Shown piece after piece: positions 1 through 7,895 of a DNA stretch of 33,714 nt (position 1 is the first letter of the stretch; every line of letters starts with the position of its first letter). The DNA is from Verrucomicrobiota bacterium. Lineage in GTDB: Bacteria > Verrucomicrobiota > Verrucomicrobiia > Palsa-1439. The stretch spans positions 1 through 33,714 of the forward strand of contig VHCW01000051.1 in the NCBI GenBank assembly GCA_016871575.1. The letters are read 5' to 3'. The notes beneath the pieces were generated by a model, which was not told where the DNA came from, made no database searches, and saw only the letters and a program-made list of their open reading frames with translations. A program made the translations under genes and the position numbers.

Positions 1-1324
1 GGTCTTTGCAGGTGGTCAGGAACTTGCGGAAACGTTCGAGGGCGTCCTTGTAATCGCCGGTGCCGAAGATGGAGACAGCCTGCAGAAAGCCGGCGCTGTC
101 GAGCATTTTGCTTTGGGGAAATTGTTTCTTGAATTGCTCGGTCGCGGCGTTTGCCTCGGTGAGGCGTTTGCTTTCGGTCAGGGCCTGGATCAGGCCGTAG
201 AGGGAATACTCCGTGGTTTTTTCGGTTGGGTACTTTTCGATGAGGGCGCGATAGACGACCGTGGCTTGTTCGGGTTTGCGGAGTTCCTGGTAACAGTTGG
301 CGATCCGGAACAGGGCGACCGCGCGCAGGTCTTCGCGCTTGTTGATCTGGCTGGCGAGCGTCTGCAACTGCTGGATTTGCGACGTGACGATGCCGATGTC
401 AGCGCCGGCGCGGAGCAGTTCATTGCGGCGGGTGATGAGCGGCTCGATCTGCGTGGCGATGTTGGCCAGCAGGGCGGACTTGGACTGGACGCGCTTGAAG
501 TACTTGATGGCATCTGTGTAATTTTTTGCTTCGTAAAAAGAGTCTGCCATCTGATAGAGGGCGGCAGTGGCGCTGGGGTTGTTGCTTTGCTCGGCGATGC
601 GCCGAAACAGCGCCCGCGCTTCGTTGAACTTCTTTTCGTCCGTCAGGATTTGGCCGAGCAGGAAAGTGGCGTCGAGGATGGCCTGCGCATTGTTGGCGTA
701 TTGTTGGCCGACGGCGGTGATGATTTTCTTGGCGGCCTCGCGGTTGTCGTTTTTGTAGAGCACCCATGCCTCGCCGATGATGGCTTGCGGAAGGAATGGG
801 TTGTCTTTGTATTTTTCCTGAAAGGTGCGGTACCACTGGGTGGCCTGCTTGAAATCCCGCTTCTCGCGGTAGCATTCGGCGAGCTTGAGGATCGCCTCGG
901 GAACGATAGGCGCCTCTTTATAGTTCGTGATCATGCCGTTGAGGATCTTGATCGCCTCGTCGTATCGCTTGAGGTTGAAATAGCACCAGCCCTGATAGTA
1001 TTGGCCGATGGGGCGGGCGCCGCTATAAGGGAACTTTTTGTCGAAATCCTGAAACGCCTTCAACGCCGCAGGCCAATCGCCGGATCGGTAGAGGTCCTCC
1101 GCCTGGTCAAAGGCAGCTTGGGGTGTCAACGCCCCCGATTGGGGTGCAGCCGGCGGGGCGGGGAGGGCGGCTTTCGTGGGCGCCACCATCGGCGGATTGG
1201 CGGCGGGTGCCTTGGCCGGGGTTTTCTTGGGGTCTGGTTTTTTCTCGGCAGCGGATGACGGGAACGCGCCGGCAAAGGCGAGCGCCAGCATGGCAACCAG
1301 TATGCGCAGGCCGTGGCGGATCAT
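1..1324 (-). CDS. Secreted TPR-repeat protein, 3' end cut by window edge
   Basis: The frame is open from an ATG at 1324 down to base 1, giving about 441 residues with no stop, so the C-terminus is missing. It begins with a signal peptide (MIRHGLRILVAMLALAFAG, probable cleavage near SSA-AEKK). A Lys/Pro/Ala-rich spacer follows to about residue 65. The rest is tetratricopeptide-like helical repeats, for example AFDQAEDLYRSGDWPAALKAF, YYQGWCYFNLKRYDEAIKIL and ILKLAECYREKRDFKQATQWY. It starts 7 bp after the second exbD and is the last visible gene of the exbB-exbD-exbD operon. By analogy with YbgF/CpoB-type proteins beside Tol-Pal/Ton motors, it may be a periplasmic scaffold of the energised complex; that role is inferred from position. 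A long open frame on the opposite strand (113-1258) is a shadow. Confidence 0.85.
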   Translation of the reverse strand, partial: MIRHGLRILVAMLALAFAGAFPSSAAEKKPDPKKTPAKAPAANPPMVAPTKAALPAPPAAPQSGALTPQAAFDQAEDLYRSGDWPAALKAFQDFDKKFPYSGARPIGQYYQGWCYFNLKRYDEAIKILNGMITNYKEAPIVPEAILKLAECYREKRDFKQATQWYRTFQEKYKDNPFLPQAIIGEAWVLYKNDNREAAKKIITAVGQQYANNAQAILDATFLLGQILTDEKKFNEARALFRRIAEQSNNPSATAALYQMADSFYEAKNYTDAIKYFKRVQSKSALLANIATQIEPLITRRNELLRAGADIGIVTSQIQQLQTLASQINKREDLRAVALFRIANCYQELRKPEQATVVYRALIEKYPTEKTTEYSLYGLIQALTESKRLTEANAATEQFKKQFPQSKMLDSAGFLQAVSIFGTGDYKDALERFRKFLTTCKD

Positions 1325-1331
1325 GGCAACC

Positions 1332-1787
1332 TCACGGGGCCGGCGCGGCCGGCGCCGCAGCAGGTGCGGCAGCCTTTTCAGGCAGCGGTCGGAATGCCAC
1401 CTTGGTGAGTTTGGCCTGGGCGCAGGCATCCAACGCGCTGATGATGGCTTGATAATTCGTGTCGGGTTCGCCCTCGATGATCACCGTCACCGGTTGATCC
1501 GGGGTGGTGGTGAAGAGTTTCATCTGCTCGCGCAATCCCTCGGCGTCGTACGAGGCGCCGTTGACGAGGATGTTGCTCTGGTTATAGACGTGGAGTGTCA
1601 GGTCCAACTCGAATTGTGTGCCCGGCGTCATGGTCTTGCTGATCAACGGCATCTTCGCATCAATCCGTTTCTCCTTGGCTTCGAACGAGGAGAAACTCAT
1701 GTAGAAGATCAGCAGGATCAGGATCGTGTCAATCAATGGGATGATTTCGATGCGGCCGCGTTTGGTGATTCGCCGTTTGAGTTTCAT
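1332..1787 (-). CDS. exbD: ExbD/TolR-family biopolymer transport protein (second copy)
   Basis: A 151-residue ExbD/TolR-like protein. It has a basic cytoplasmic N-terminus (MKLKRRITKRGRIEI), then one transmembrane helix that starts at the PLIDT motif (residues about 17-21). The Asp there corresponds to the proton-carrying Asp of ExbD. A periplasmic domain with the TVIIEGEPDTNYQAIISALDAC pattern follows. ExbD dimers sit in the ExbB pore and couple proton flow to work across the periplasm. The protein ends in an Ala/Pro tail (PEKAAAPAAAPAAPAP), which is unusual and resembles the Ala/Pro linker in the neighbouring ExbB. Its N-terminal third is nearly identical to the upstream ExbD, while the periplasmic part differs. 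It lies 6 bp downstream of the first exbD and 7 bp before the TPR gene. Confidence 0.93.
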   Translation of the reverse strand: MKLKRRITKRGRIEIIPLIDTILILLIFYMSFSSFEAKEKRIDAKMPLISKTMTPGTQFELDLTLHVYNQSNILVNGASYDAEGLREQMKLFTTTPDQPVTVIIEGEPDTNYQAIISALDACAQAKLTKVAFRPLPEKAAAPAAAPAAPAP

Positions 1788-1793
1788 GGCTGT

Positions 1794-2285
1794 TCAGCGG
1801 ACTTCCTGGGCGGTAAAGGTGACTTCTGTAATGCCGGGGGCCGAGTTTGCCGGCAGGAACTCGCGCAGGTCGGTCTTGGCACAAACCCGCATGAAATCGC
1901 TGAGGTCCCTGTATGACATCTTGCGGTCTCCGCGAAGGATGATGGAGGGTTTGACTTCGCCCGCTTTGAGTTTGAGGGCAAGGTCCGGCGCGGTGTTGGC
2001 GAGGTTTGCGTAATAGTTGCGGATGATGGCAGGCAGTTCGGCGACCTTGCATTTCACGCCGCCGATGGAGACCTCATCGCTTGAGTACATATTGACGATG
2101 ATCTGCTGTGGCAACATCTTGAACTCATCGCCAGCGCGCGATTCCGGCAGCTTCAACGCGGATTCCCGCTGCGCCTCGGAGAAACGGGAAAACGTCATGT
2201 AGAAGATCAAGAGAATGACGATCGTGTCAATCAGCGGAATGATCTCGATGCGCCCGCGCTTGACGATTCGGCGTTTGACCTTCAT
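1794..2285 (-). CDS. exbD: ExbD/TolR-family biopolymer transport protein (first copy)
   Basis: A 163-residue ExbD-like protein. The short basic N-terminus (MKVKRRIVKRGRIEI) leads into a single membrane helix with the conserved PLIDT Asp, followed by a periplasmic domain. That domain includes IIVNMYSSDEVSIGG and PSIILRGDRKMSYRDLSDFMRVC, matching the usual ExbD pattern of a beta strand plus a residue-pair helix. It lies 21 bp after exbB and 6 bp before the second exbD. Two different ExbD subunits with matching membrane segments could form a heterodimer in one ExbB pentamer, or could address two partners; the sequence does not decide which. The operon contains no TonB-like gene within the window. 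Confidence 0.93.
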   Translation of the reverse strand: MKVKRRIVKRGRIEIIPLIDTIVILLIFYMTFSRFSEAQRESALKLPESRAGDEFKMLPQQIIVNMYSSDEVSIGGVKCKVAELPAIIRNYYANLANTAPDLALKLKAGEVKPSIILRGDRKMSYRDLSDFMRVCAKTDLREFLPANSAPGITEVTFTAQEVR

Positions 2286-2306
2286 GGCGGAGGATCAGGG
2301 GCAGGG

Positions 2307-3107
2307 TTATTCCGGGTTCTCGGAACTCTTCAGGATGACCATCAGTTCGCTGAGGCCTTTTTCCATGTCCATCAAGATGGCTTCCTTGCGGCCGGTGAAG
2401 TAATTGAAGGCAAAGAGCGCCGGAATGGCGACGGCCAAACCGGCTGCGGTGTTGACGAGCGCCTCGGAAATGCCGCCGGCCAGTTTGGTCGGGTCGCTCA
2501 TGCCGATGCGGGCGACGATGCTGAAAGAGCGGATCATGCCCAGCGTGGTGCCCAGAAGACCAATGAGCGGGCACATCGTGACCATCGAGTCAATCTGGGG
2601 CAGCCAGCGTTCCATGCCGATCAGTTCCTTGGTGACTTCGCCCTGCACGAGTTGCTCCACCTGCTCGGAGGGATAGCCGTCCCGTGCCGCAGTCAGCGCC
2701 GTGCGCAACACCCGGCCGGAAACGCCCGGTTCGGATTCGATGGCAGTCAATGCCTCCGACAATGTGCCGGCCTGTTTAACCTTCTCGATCATCGCAGCGG
2801 TGTTGGCGGAGGCCTTGCGGTAGTACATGAACCGCTCGATGATGAGTGTCATGGTAAACACCGAGCACAAGAACAGGACGACCAGCGTGGGGCCGCCATG
2901 CTTGATCATCTCCCAGTAACTGGCTTCCGTCTGTTGGGCTGCCGGAGCCGCTGGTGCCGCCGGTGCGGGAGCCGCTGCCGCGGCCGGAGCCGCCGCAGGT
3001 GCGGCCTCCTGTGCCCAAGCGGCCGTGATGCCCAGAAGGGTGACGGTGAGTAGTAAGGCGCCAAGGATGCGAAACAGATGTGATTTCTTTGTGGCAGTGA
3101 CTTGCAT
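2307..3107 (-). CDS. exbB: ExbB/TolQ/MotA-family proton channel
   Basis: A 266-residue ExbB-type protein. The start at 3107 (MQVTATKKSH) is preferred over an ATG 12 bp upstream because GGAGG lies 5 nt in front of it and the upstream ATG falls at the edge of that site. The N-terminus is a signal-peptide-like segment ending near AAWAQ, then a low-complexity Ala/Pro linker. The first channel helix is GPTLVVLFLCSVFTMTLI. A cytoplasmic loop includes the GMERWLPQID motif, and two further helices follow: MCPLIGLLGTTLGMI and KLAGGISEALVNTAAGLAVAIPALFAFNYF. That last stretch is the family hallmark, with the conserved Thr/Ala residues of the proton path. Signal-peptide-plus-linker ExbB proteins are known. 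It heads the operon with two exbD genes and the TPR gene. Confidence 0.95.
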   Translation of the reverse strand: MQVTATKKSHLFRILGALLLTVTLLGITAAWAQEAAPAAAPAAAAAPAPAAPAAPAAQQTEASYWEMIKHGGPTLVVLFLCSVFTMTLIIERFMYYRKASANTAAMIEKVKQAGTLSEALTAIESEPGVSGRVLRTALTAARDGYPSEQVEQLVQGEVTKELIGMERWLPQIDSMVTMCPLIGLLGTTLGMIRSFSIVARIGMSDPTKLAGGISEALVNTAAGLAVAIPALFAFNYFTGRKEAILMDMEKGLSELMVILKSSENPE

Positions 3108-3112
3108 GTATT

Positions 3113-3117
3113 CCTCC
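3113..3117 (-). promoter_or_regulatory. Ribosome binding site of exbB
   Basis: GGAGG on the minus strand, 5 nt before the ATG at 3107. It settles the exbB start in favour of 3107 rather than 3119. Confidence 0.75.
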
Positions 3118-3155
3118 ATCTTGATCTTATACGAAACTCGCTCTTGTTGTGCCGC

Positions 3156-3184
3156 CTTATACGTAGCGGTCGTTATCTTGGCAA
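3156..3184 (-). promoter_or_regulatory. Sigma70-like promoter of the exbB-exbD-exbD-TPR operon
   Basis: Read on the minus strand, a -35 box TTGCCA (3179-3184) and a -10 box TATAAG (3156-3161) are separated by exactly 17 bp. Each hexamer matches the sigma70 consensus at five of six positions. Transcription would begin near 3149, giving a leader of about 40 nt that contains the GGAGG site. A second CGTATAAG octamer occurs at 3126-3133 but has no matching -35 box. Confidence 0.65.
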
Positions 3185-3197
3185 CTCAATTCGATTC

Positions 3198-5315
3198 TTA
3201 ATCGGATGTTTTTGCCTGTGCATCTTTCTCCGCAAGGGCCGCCTTGCGGCTGAGACGAACCTTGCCGCGGTCGTCAATGTCCAGCACCTTGACCCAGACT
3301 TCGTCGCCCATCTTCAGGACGTCTTCCACCCGCTTGACGCGATAATCGGCAATCTCGCTGATGTGGAGCAGGCCGTCCTTGTCGGGCAGAATTTCGACGA
3401 ATGCGCCGAATTCCTTGATGCCAACCACCTTGCCGCGGTAAATCTTGCCGACTTCCGCCTCGGCAGTGATGCCGTGGATCTGGTCAATCGCCATCTGGCA
3501 GGCTTCGCCGCTGCTGGAAAAGATGTGGATCGAGCCGTCGTCTTCAATATCAATCTGGCAGCCCGTCGTCTCGACAATCTGCTTGATGACTTTGCCTTGC
3601 GGCCCGATGACCGCGCCGATTTTCTCGGGATTGATCTTGATGGTCGTGATGCGCGGCGCGTACTTGGACATTTCCTTGCGCGGCCCGCTGATGGCGGCGG
3701 CCATCTTCTCAAGAATCTGGACACGGGCTTCGCGCGCCTGTTCGAAGGCCTGGCGCGCCAGTTCAAACTTCAGGCCGTGCAACTTCAAGTCGGTCTGGAA
3801 CCCGGTAATGCCCTTCGCCGTGCCGGCCACCTTGAAATCCATGTCGCCGTAGTGGTCTTCGGCGCCGATGATATCTGTGATGGTCATTGCTTGCCCGGTC
3901 TTTTCACAAGTGATCAATCCGATGGAGATGCCCGCCACCGGTGCTTTGATCGGCACGCCGGCGTCCATCAACGCGAGTGTTCCGCCGCAGATGGAAGCCA
4001 TCGAGGATGAGCCGTTGGACTCGAGAATCTCCGAGGTCAACCGGATCGTGTATGCGAAATCCGTTTCCTCGGGAATCACCGGCAGGAGGGATCGCTCCGC
4101 GAGCGCGCCGTGGCCGATCTCGCGGCGGCCGGGACCGCCGGTGCGGCCGGTTTCGCCGACGCTGAACGGCGGGAAACTGTAGTGGAGCATGAAGCGTTTG
4201 CCGGTCGGGCCGCCGGTCCAGGCGTCCATTTCCTGCATGTCGGCCTTCGCGCCGAGCGTCGTCAACACCAAGCCCTGCGTTTCGCCGCGCTGGAACAAAC
4301 CGCTGCCGTGGGTGCGCGGGAGGATGCCGACCTCGCAGGCAATCGGGCGAAGTTCACGCGCGCCGCGGCCGTCGGGACGCTTGTTGTTCTTCAGGATTGA
4401 CGTGCGAATTGCCTCGGACTCAATCTTGTAGAAGGACTCGTTGATTTCGAACTTCGTCACGTCGGGGAACTTGACTTTGAGCGCCTCGGTGACCTTGGTC
4501 TTGAGCGCGCTGACCCTGCCCTGGCGTTCGAGTTTGGCAGGCGTGAGGATGGCGGCAAGGATTTCCGGCGCGGCAATCTCCTGTGCGACGGCAAAGACTT
4601 CGGGACGCACAACGCGCAACGGCGGCGTGCGTTTCGCCTTGCCGGCCTTGGCGACGAGTTCCTTGATGCCGGCGATGATTTTCTTCACCTCGGCATGGCC
4701 GAACTCGATGGCGGCCATCATGTCGGTCTCACTGATTTCCTTGGCGCTGCCTTCGATCATGACGAGTTCCGTCTCGCTGCCGGCATAGACGAGGTCGAGG
4801 TCGCTCTGCTCGCGTTGCTCGTGCGTCGGGTTGGCGACGAATGCGCCGTTGACCCGGCCGACGCGGACGGCGCCGATGGGGCCGTTCCATGGGATGTCGG
4901 AGATGGTCAGCGCGGCGCTGGCGCCGTTGATGACGAGGACGTCGGGATCATTCACGGCGTCGGCGCTGAGCAGGATGGAGATGATCTGGGTGTCGTTGTA
5001 AAACCCTTCTGGGAACAGCGGACGGCAGGGGCGGTCCACCATGCGGGCGGTGAGGATTTCCTTTTCGGTGGGGCGGCCTTCGCGCTTGAAGTAGCCACCG
5101 GGGAACTTGCCCGCGGCGGCGGCTTTTTCGCGGTAGTCAACCGTGAGCGGGAAGAAATCGAGTTCCTCGCGCAGCCCGGCGCTGGCGACGGCGGTGACGA
5201 GCACCACGGTTTCGCCGTACTGGACGGTGACGGCGCCGTCAGCCTGTTTGGCGAGTTTGCCGGTTTCGATGATGAGGGGTTTGTCCCCGATTTGGGGGTT
5301 GATGCGATGTGTCAT
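3198..5315 (-). CDS. pnp: Polyribonucleotide nucleotidyltransferase (PNPase)
   Basis: A 705-residue phosphorolytic 3'-5' exoribonuclease. The start at 5315 ([10 protein letters not shown]) is preferred because AGGAG lies 4 nt upstream; an in-frame extension by 8 codons has no such site. Domain order is complete. The first RNase PH domain has [25 protein letters not shown] and RPLFPEGF. An all-helical linker follows. The second RNase PH domain has [21 protein letters not shown] and [19 protein letters not shown], and carries the catalytic and phosphate-binding residues. Next are a KH domain (about 555-612, [16 protein letters not shown]) and an S1 domain (about 620-690, [24 protein letters not shown]). 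Length and order match typical PNPases. It follows rpsO on the same strand, the classic bacterial arrangement, with a 132-bp spacer that holds a long hairpin. Confidence 0.98.
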   Translation of the reverse strand: MTHRINPQIGDKPLIIETGKLAKQADGAVTVQYGETVVLVTAVASAGLREELDFFPLTVDYREKAAAAGKFPGGYFKREGRPTEKEILTARMVDRPCRPLFPEGFYNDTQIISILLSADAVNDPDVLVINGASAALTISDIPWNGPIGAVRVGRVNGAFVANPTHEQREQSDLDLVYAGSETELVMIEGSAKEISETDMMAAIEFGHAEVKKIIAGIKELVAKAGKAKRTPPLRVVRPEVFAVAQEIAAPEILAAILTPAKLERQGRVSALKTKVTEALKVKFPDVTKFEINESFYKIESEAIRTSILKNNKRPDGRGARELRPIACEVGILPRTHGSGLFQRGETQGLVLTTLGAKADMQEMDAWTGGPTGKRFMLHYSFPPFSVGETGRTGGPGRREIGHGALAERSLLPVIPEETDFAYTIRLTSEILESNGSSSMASICGGTLALMDAGVPIKAPVAGISIGLITCEKTGQAMTITDIIGAEDHYGDMDFKVAGTAKGITGFQTDLKLHGLKFELARQAFEQAREARVQILEKMAAAISGPRKEMSKYAPRITTIKINPEKIGAVIGPQGKVIKQIVETTGCQIDIEDDGSIHIFSSSGEACQMAIDQIHGITAEAEVGKIYRGKVVGIKEFGAFVEILPDKDGLLHISEIADYRVKRVEDVLKMGDEVWVKVLDIDDRGKVRLSRKAALAEKDAQAKTSD

Positions 5316-5367
5316 GTGACTCCTGTTCTGTGGAGGCACCCCGAGGGAAGGGATCGGTAGAAACGAT

Positions 5368-5416
5368 GAAATGATATCGAAGCGCGGCGTCAGGCCTTGC
5401 GCCTCGACATCATTCC
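5368..5416 (-). promoter_or_regulatory. Long hairpin in the pnp leader, candidate RNase III site
   Basis: Bases 5368-5385 and 5399-5416 form an 18-bp stem in the minus-strand (rpsO-pnp) RNA, with 15 Watson-Crick pairs and 3 G-U pairs. The three mismatches would be A-C on the plus strand but become U-G on the minus strand, so the fold is specific to the pnp transcript. The loop can add GGC/GCC (5386-5388 with 5394-5396). Weaker complementarity continues outward (about 5351-5360 with 5424-5434). In E. coli a comparable leader hairpin is cut by RNase III, which lets PNPase repress its own mRNA; the same role here is inferred. Confidence 0.65.
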
Positions 5417-5447
5417 ACCCATCCTATCCGTCCTCAGGAGTGCGTCC

Positions 5448-5714
5448 TTATTTTCTGAGGTTTAGTTTCTTGATGAGTTCGTGGTAGCGTTTGGTGTCGG
5501 TGCTGCTCAGATAATCGAGCAGGCGACGCCGCTGGCCAACCATTTTCAGCAGCCCCCGACGGGAACTGTGGTCCTTGAGGTGTGACTGCAAGTGCTCCGT
5601 CAACTCGTTGATGCGGGCGGTGAGCAGCGCAATCTGCACGTCCGCCGAACCGGTGTCCTTCGGGTGCAACTGAAATTCTTTGGTAATATGCTTCTTTTTG
5701 TCGTTCGCTATCAT
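5448..5714 (-). CDS. rpsO: 30S ribosomal protein S15
   Basis: An 88-residue S15, almost the standard 89. The start is the ATG at 5714 ([14 protein letters not shown]); a much longer open frame upstream is a read-through into the acylphosphatase region and is rejected. Family signatures are [21 protein letters not shown], then [21 protein letters not shown], and the C-terminal [13 protein letters not shown]15 binds the central domain of 16S rRNA during 30S assembly and often represses its own translation. No strong Shine-Dalgarno is visible before the ATG (only a purine-rich AGAAAGACAAACC), which would fit autoregulated or structured initiation but does not prove it. pnp follows 132 bp downstream on the same strand. 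Confidence 0.97.
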   Translation of the reverse strand: MIANDKKKHITKEFQLHPKDTGSADVQIALLTARINELTEHLQSHLKDHSSRRGLLKMVGQRRRLLDYLSSTDTKRYHELIKKLNLRK

Positions 5715-5749
5715 CTGCTTGGTTTGTCTTTCTGTGATGTACTGCCGTG

Positions 5750-5779
5750 AGCATAACCACGTTTCCCCGGTCCTGTAAA
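5750..5779 (-). promoter_or_regulatory. Probable promoter of rpsO-pnp
   Basis: On the minus strand TTTACA (5774-5779) and TATGCT (5750-5755) are separated by 18 bp. The -35 box matches five of six consensus bases and the -10 box four of six. The start site would lie near 5743, giving an rpsO leader of about 30 nt. It is divergent from the acylphosphatase gene. Confidence 0.45.
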
Positions 5780-5809
5780 GTTTTTTTTGCAAGGGTGGCG
5801 GACGAAGCG

Positions 5810-5838
5810 TTGACCGCAAAAGGTTTTGCCGGTACTCT
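5810..5838 (+). promoter_or_regulatory. Possible promoter of the acyP-ABC-pheST run
   Basis: TTGACC (5810-5815) is followed after exactly 17 bp by TACTCT (5833-5838). The -35 box is good and the -10 box weak (three of six). The ATG of acyP at 5850 is only 11 bp further on, so transcripts from here would be nearly leaderless. No Shine-Dalgarno precedes that ATG, which agrees with this. Confidence 0.35.
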
Positions 5839-5849
5839 CCGCCGTTGTT

Positions 5850-6131
5850 ATGCCGACGCGAAAACATGTTGTGGTTAATTATGCCGGGCGCGTGCAAGGT
5901 GTGGGATTCCGCTACACTGTGCGCGAGGTGGCGTGCGGCTACGAAGTCGCCGGTTTTGTCCGCAACCTGCCCGACGGTCGCGTGGAACTGACGGCGGAAG
6001 GCGACGAGGCGGAACTGAAGGCGTTTCTGCAGGCGGTACGCGACAGCGGCTTGGCCGGGTACATTCGCAACGAGGAAACGCACTGGTTGCCGGCGACGGG
6101 CGAGTTTGTTGGTTTTGACATTCGGTATTGA
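5850..6131 (+). CDS. acyP: Acylphosphatase
   Basis: A 93-residue acylphosphatase, the normal size for the family, which hydrolyses carboxyl-phosphate bonds such as acetyl or carbamoyl phosphate. The diagnostic N-terminal loop [12 protein letters not shown] supplies the phosphate-binding Arg (in VGFR). The catalytic Asn is in [13 protein letters not shown]. The ATG at 5850 ([11 protein letters not shown]) is chosen over a TTG 24 bp upstream because it matches the family start and sits just behind a possible promoter. The stop is 1 bp from the ATG of the ABC ATPase, suggesting co-transcription, though a functional link to that exporter is not evident. Confidence 0.95.
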   Translation: MPTRKHVVVNYAGRVQGVGFRYTVREVACGYEVAGFVRNLPDGRVELTAEGDEAELKAFLQAVRDSGLAGYIRNEETHWLPATGEFVGFDIRY

Positions 6132-6132
6132 G

Positions 6133-6990
6133 ATGGACGCCATTCGCACAGAGAACCTGACGAAGAAATACAACCTCGGCTGGGGCCGCGGACGGTTGCT
6201 CGCGTTGGATCGGCTGAACCTGCGGGTGCGCGAGGGGGAGGTGTACGGCCTGCTCGGCCCGAACGGCTCCGGCAAAAGCACCGCGTTGAAGTTGATTCTG
6301 AATTTGGTCTGGCCGACATCGGGTGCTGCGTGGATTTTTGATGTGCCGTGCGACAAGGTGGTCTCGCGGCTTCACGTCGGTTTTTTGCCGGAGAACCCGT
6401 ATTTCTACCGGTACCTGACCGGCGGGGAGACCCTGGAGTTTTACGGGCGGCTGTGCGGGATGCGCGGCGCGCTGTTGCGGAGACGGGTGGCTGAACTGCT
6501 GGAGATGGTGGGGTTGACGGCGGCGCGCGACCGGCGATTGTCGGGGTACTCGAAAGGGATGTTGCAGCGGATCGGGCTGGCCCAGGCGTTGGTTCATGAC
6601 CCGCGTTTGTTGTTGCTGGACGAGCCGACGGCCGGTGTTGACCCGATTGGCAGCCGGGAGATTCGCGACCTGATTCTCCGGTTGAAGGCGATGGGGAAGA
6701 CGGTGATCCTGAGTTCGCACTTGTTGGCGCAGGTGCAGGATGTCTGCGACCGGATTGGCATCCTGAACCTGGGCAGGTTGGTGTTGGAGGGTGACGTCAG
6801 CCAGTTGTTGAAGGACCAACAGCGGTTGAGCATCACGGTGCAAGACCTGCCGGAGGGCGCGCGCGGTGCCGTGGAATCGGCTGTTGCCGCGGCCGGCGGG
6901 ACCGTCGTGTCCGTCGAGCACCCCGAGACGACATTGGAGGATTTGTTCTTGAAGGCACTGCGCAAGGATGAAGGAGGGGCCAGGCCATGA
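6133..6990 (+). CDS. ABC transporter ATP-binding protein
   Basis: A 285-residue ATPase subunit. The start ATG at 6133 ([13 protein letters not shown]) follows the acyP stop by 1 bp. All nucleotide-binding motifs are present in order: Walker A (GPNGSGKST, near residue 45), a Q-loop region with Glu-Asn in place of Gln ([14 protein letters not shown]), a signature variant ([18 protein letters not shown]), Walker B ([13 protein letters not shown]) and the switch His ([10 protein letters not shown]). The YSKGMxQR signature is typical of the CcmA/GldA-like branch that pairs with ABC-2 type permeases. A C-terminal extension (about 215-285) carries the [11 protein letters not shown] motif of this branch. 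It overlaps the permease by ATGA. The substrate is unknown. Confidence 0.95.
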   Translation: MDAIRTENLTKKYNLGWGRGRLLALDRLNLRVREGEVYGLLGPNGSGKSTALKLILNLVWPTSGAAWIFDVPCDKVVSRLHVGFLPENPYFYRYLTGGETLEFYGRLCGMRGALLRRRVAELLEMVGLTAARDRRLSGYSKGMLQRIGLAQALVHDPRLLLLDEPTAGVDPIGSREIRDLILRLKAMGKTVILSSHLLAQVQDVCDRIGILNLGRLVLEGDVSQLLKDQQRLSITVQDLPEGARGAVESAVAAAGGTVVSVEHPETTLEDLFLKALRKDEGGARP

Positions 6991-7892
6991 GCGGCGCGCG
7001 ACAAGAATGGGTTGGATTTTCCTTGCGGCGTGTCTGGGCGATTGCGGTGAACACGCTGACCGAATCGGTGCGGCAGAAGGTGTATCTGGTACTGATTCTG
7101 TTCGCGTTGGTGTTGATTGCGAGCGCGAGTTTCTTCTCGCAATTCGGGTTTGGCGACGCCGGCGAGCAGGGTGCGCTGGAGCAGTTGAAGTTCGTCAAGG
7201 ATTTTTGTCTGGGCGCCATTTCCGTGTTCGGGATGTTGATTGCGATCGTGGGGACGGCGCAGTTGATACCGAACGAATTGGAGCAGCGCACGATCTACAC
7301 GATCCTCTCCAAGCCGGTTCGCCGGTGCGAGTTTTTGTTCGGCAAATATCTGGGAAGCGCCTTGTTGGTGTTGGTGAGCTTGCTGGTGATGTCGGTGATG
7401 TTTGGCGCGGCGTTGAAGTTCAAGGGCGACAATTACCTGCGGGTCGTGCGGGAAACAGTCGAGCGGGCCGGCGAGAATGCGAACCTGGAGGAGGCTGCCC
7501 GCCAGACAGAGCGGATTCGGGCGGCGGTGCTTGACGCCGACCTGGTAAAGGCGTTGCTGCTGGCGTATGTGAAGCTCGCGTTGCTGGCGGCGATCACGCT
7601 GCTGGTGTCAACGTTTTCAACCTCGATGGTGTTCAACGTGGCCGTGGCGTTGTTGATCTTTTTCTCCGGCCATTTGGTTGGCGCCGCGAAGGAACGCTGG
7701 GCCGAGAGCGGCGCCGCGCGGTTTCTGCTGGCGTTGGTGCCGGACTTGAGCGTGTTCAATGTGGCCGACGACGTGATTCTCGGCGATGCGATTCCGTGGG
7801 GGTATGTCGCCAAGGTGATGTTGTACGGCGCGGTCTATTTGGCCGCCGTGCTGGCGGCAGCCCAGTTTATTTTTGCGGAACGGGAGCTGTGA
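6987..7892 (+). CDS. ABC-2 type transporter permease
   Basis: A 301-residue integral membrane protein that overlaps the ATPase stop by 4 bp (ATGA). The N-terminus RRVWAIAVNTLTESVRQK followed by a helix VYLVLILFALVLIASASFF is characteristic of GldF/NosY-like ABC-2 permeases. Other helices are SVFGMLIAIVGTAQLI, ALLVLVSLLVMSVMFGAAL, LALLAAITLLVSTFS, MVFNVAVALLIFFSGHLVG and a last one near the C-terminus (YGAVYLAAVLAAAQFIF). The conserved coupling segment NELEQRTIYTILSKPVRRCEFLFGK sits between helices two and three. A soluble stretch at about 150-185 (RETVERAGENANLEEAARQ) is probably extracytoplasmic. With the ATPase it should form a homodimeric exporter. Confidence 0.92.
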   Translation: MSGARQEWVGFSLRRVWAIAVNTLTESVRQKVYLVLILFALVLIASASFFSQFGFGDAGEQGALEQLKFVKDFCLGAISVFGMLIAIVGTAQLIPNELEQRTIYTILSKPVRRCEFLFGKYLGSALLVLVSLLVMSVMFGAALKFKGDNYLRVVRETVERAGENANLEEAARQTERIRAAVLDADLVKALLLAYVKLALLAAITLLVSTFSTSMVFNVAVALLIFFSGHLVGAAKERWAESGAARFLLALVPDLSVFNVADDVILGDAIPWGYVAKVMLYGAVYLAAVLAAAQFIFAEREL

Positions 7893-7895
7893 GTC

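Noticed and set aside
113-1258. 381-codon open frame on the plus strand
   Set aside because: Antisense shadow of the TPR gene, whose minus-strand frame has a signal peptide and repeats; the plus frame shows no family motif.
5715-6356. Long N-terminal extension of S15
   Set aside because: Would fuse antisense acylphosphatase sequence to S15; the ATG at 5714 gives the standard 88-residue protein.
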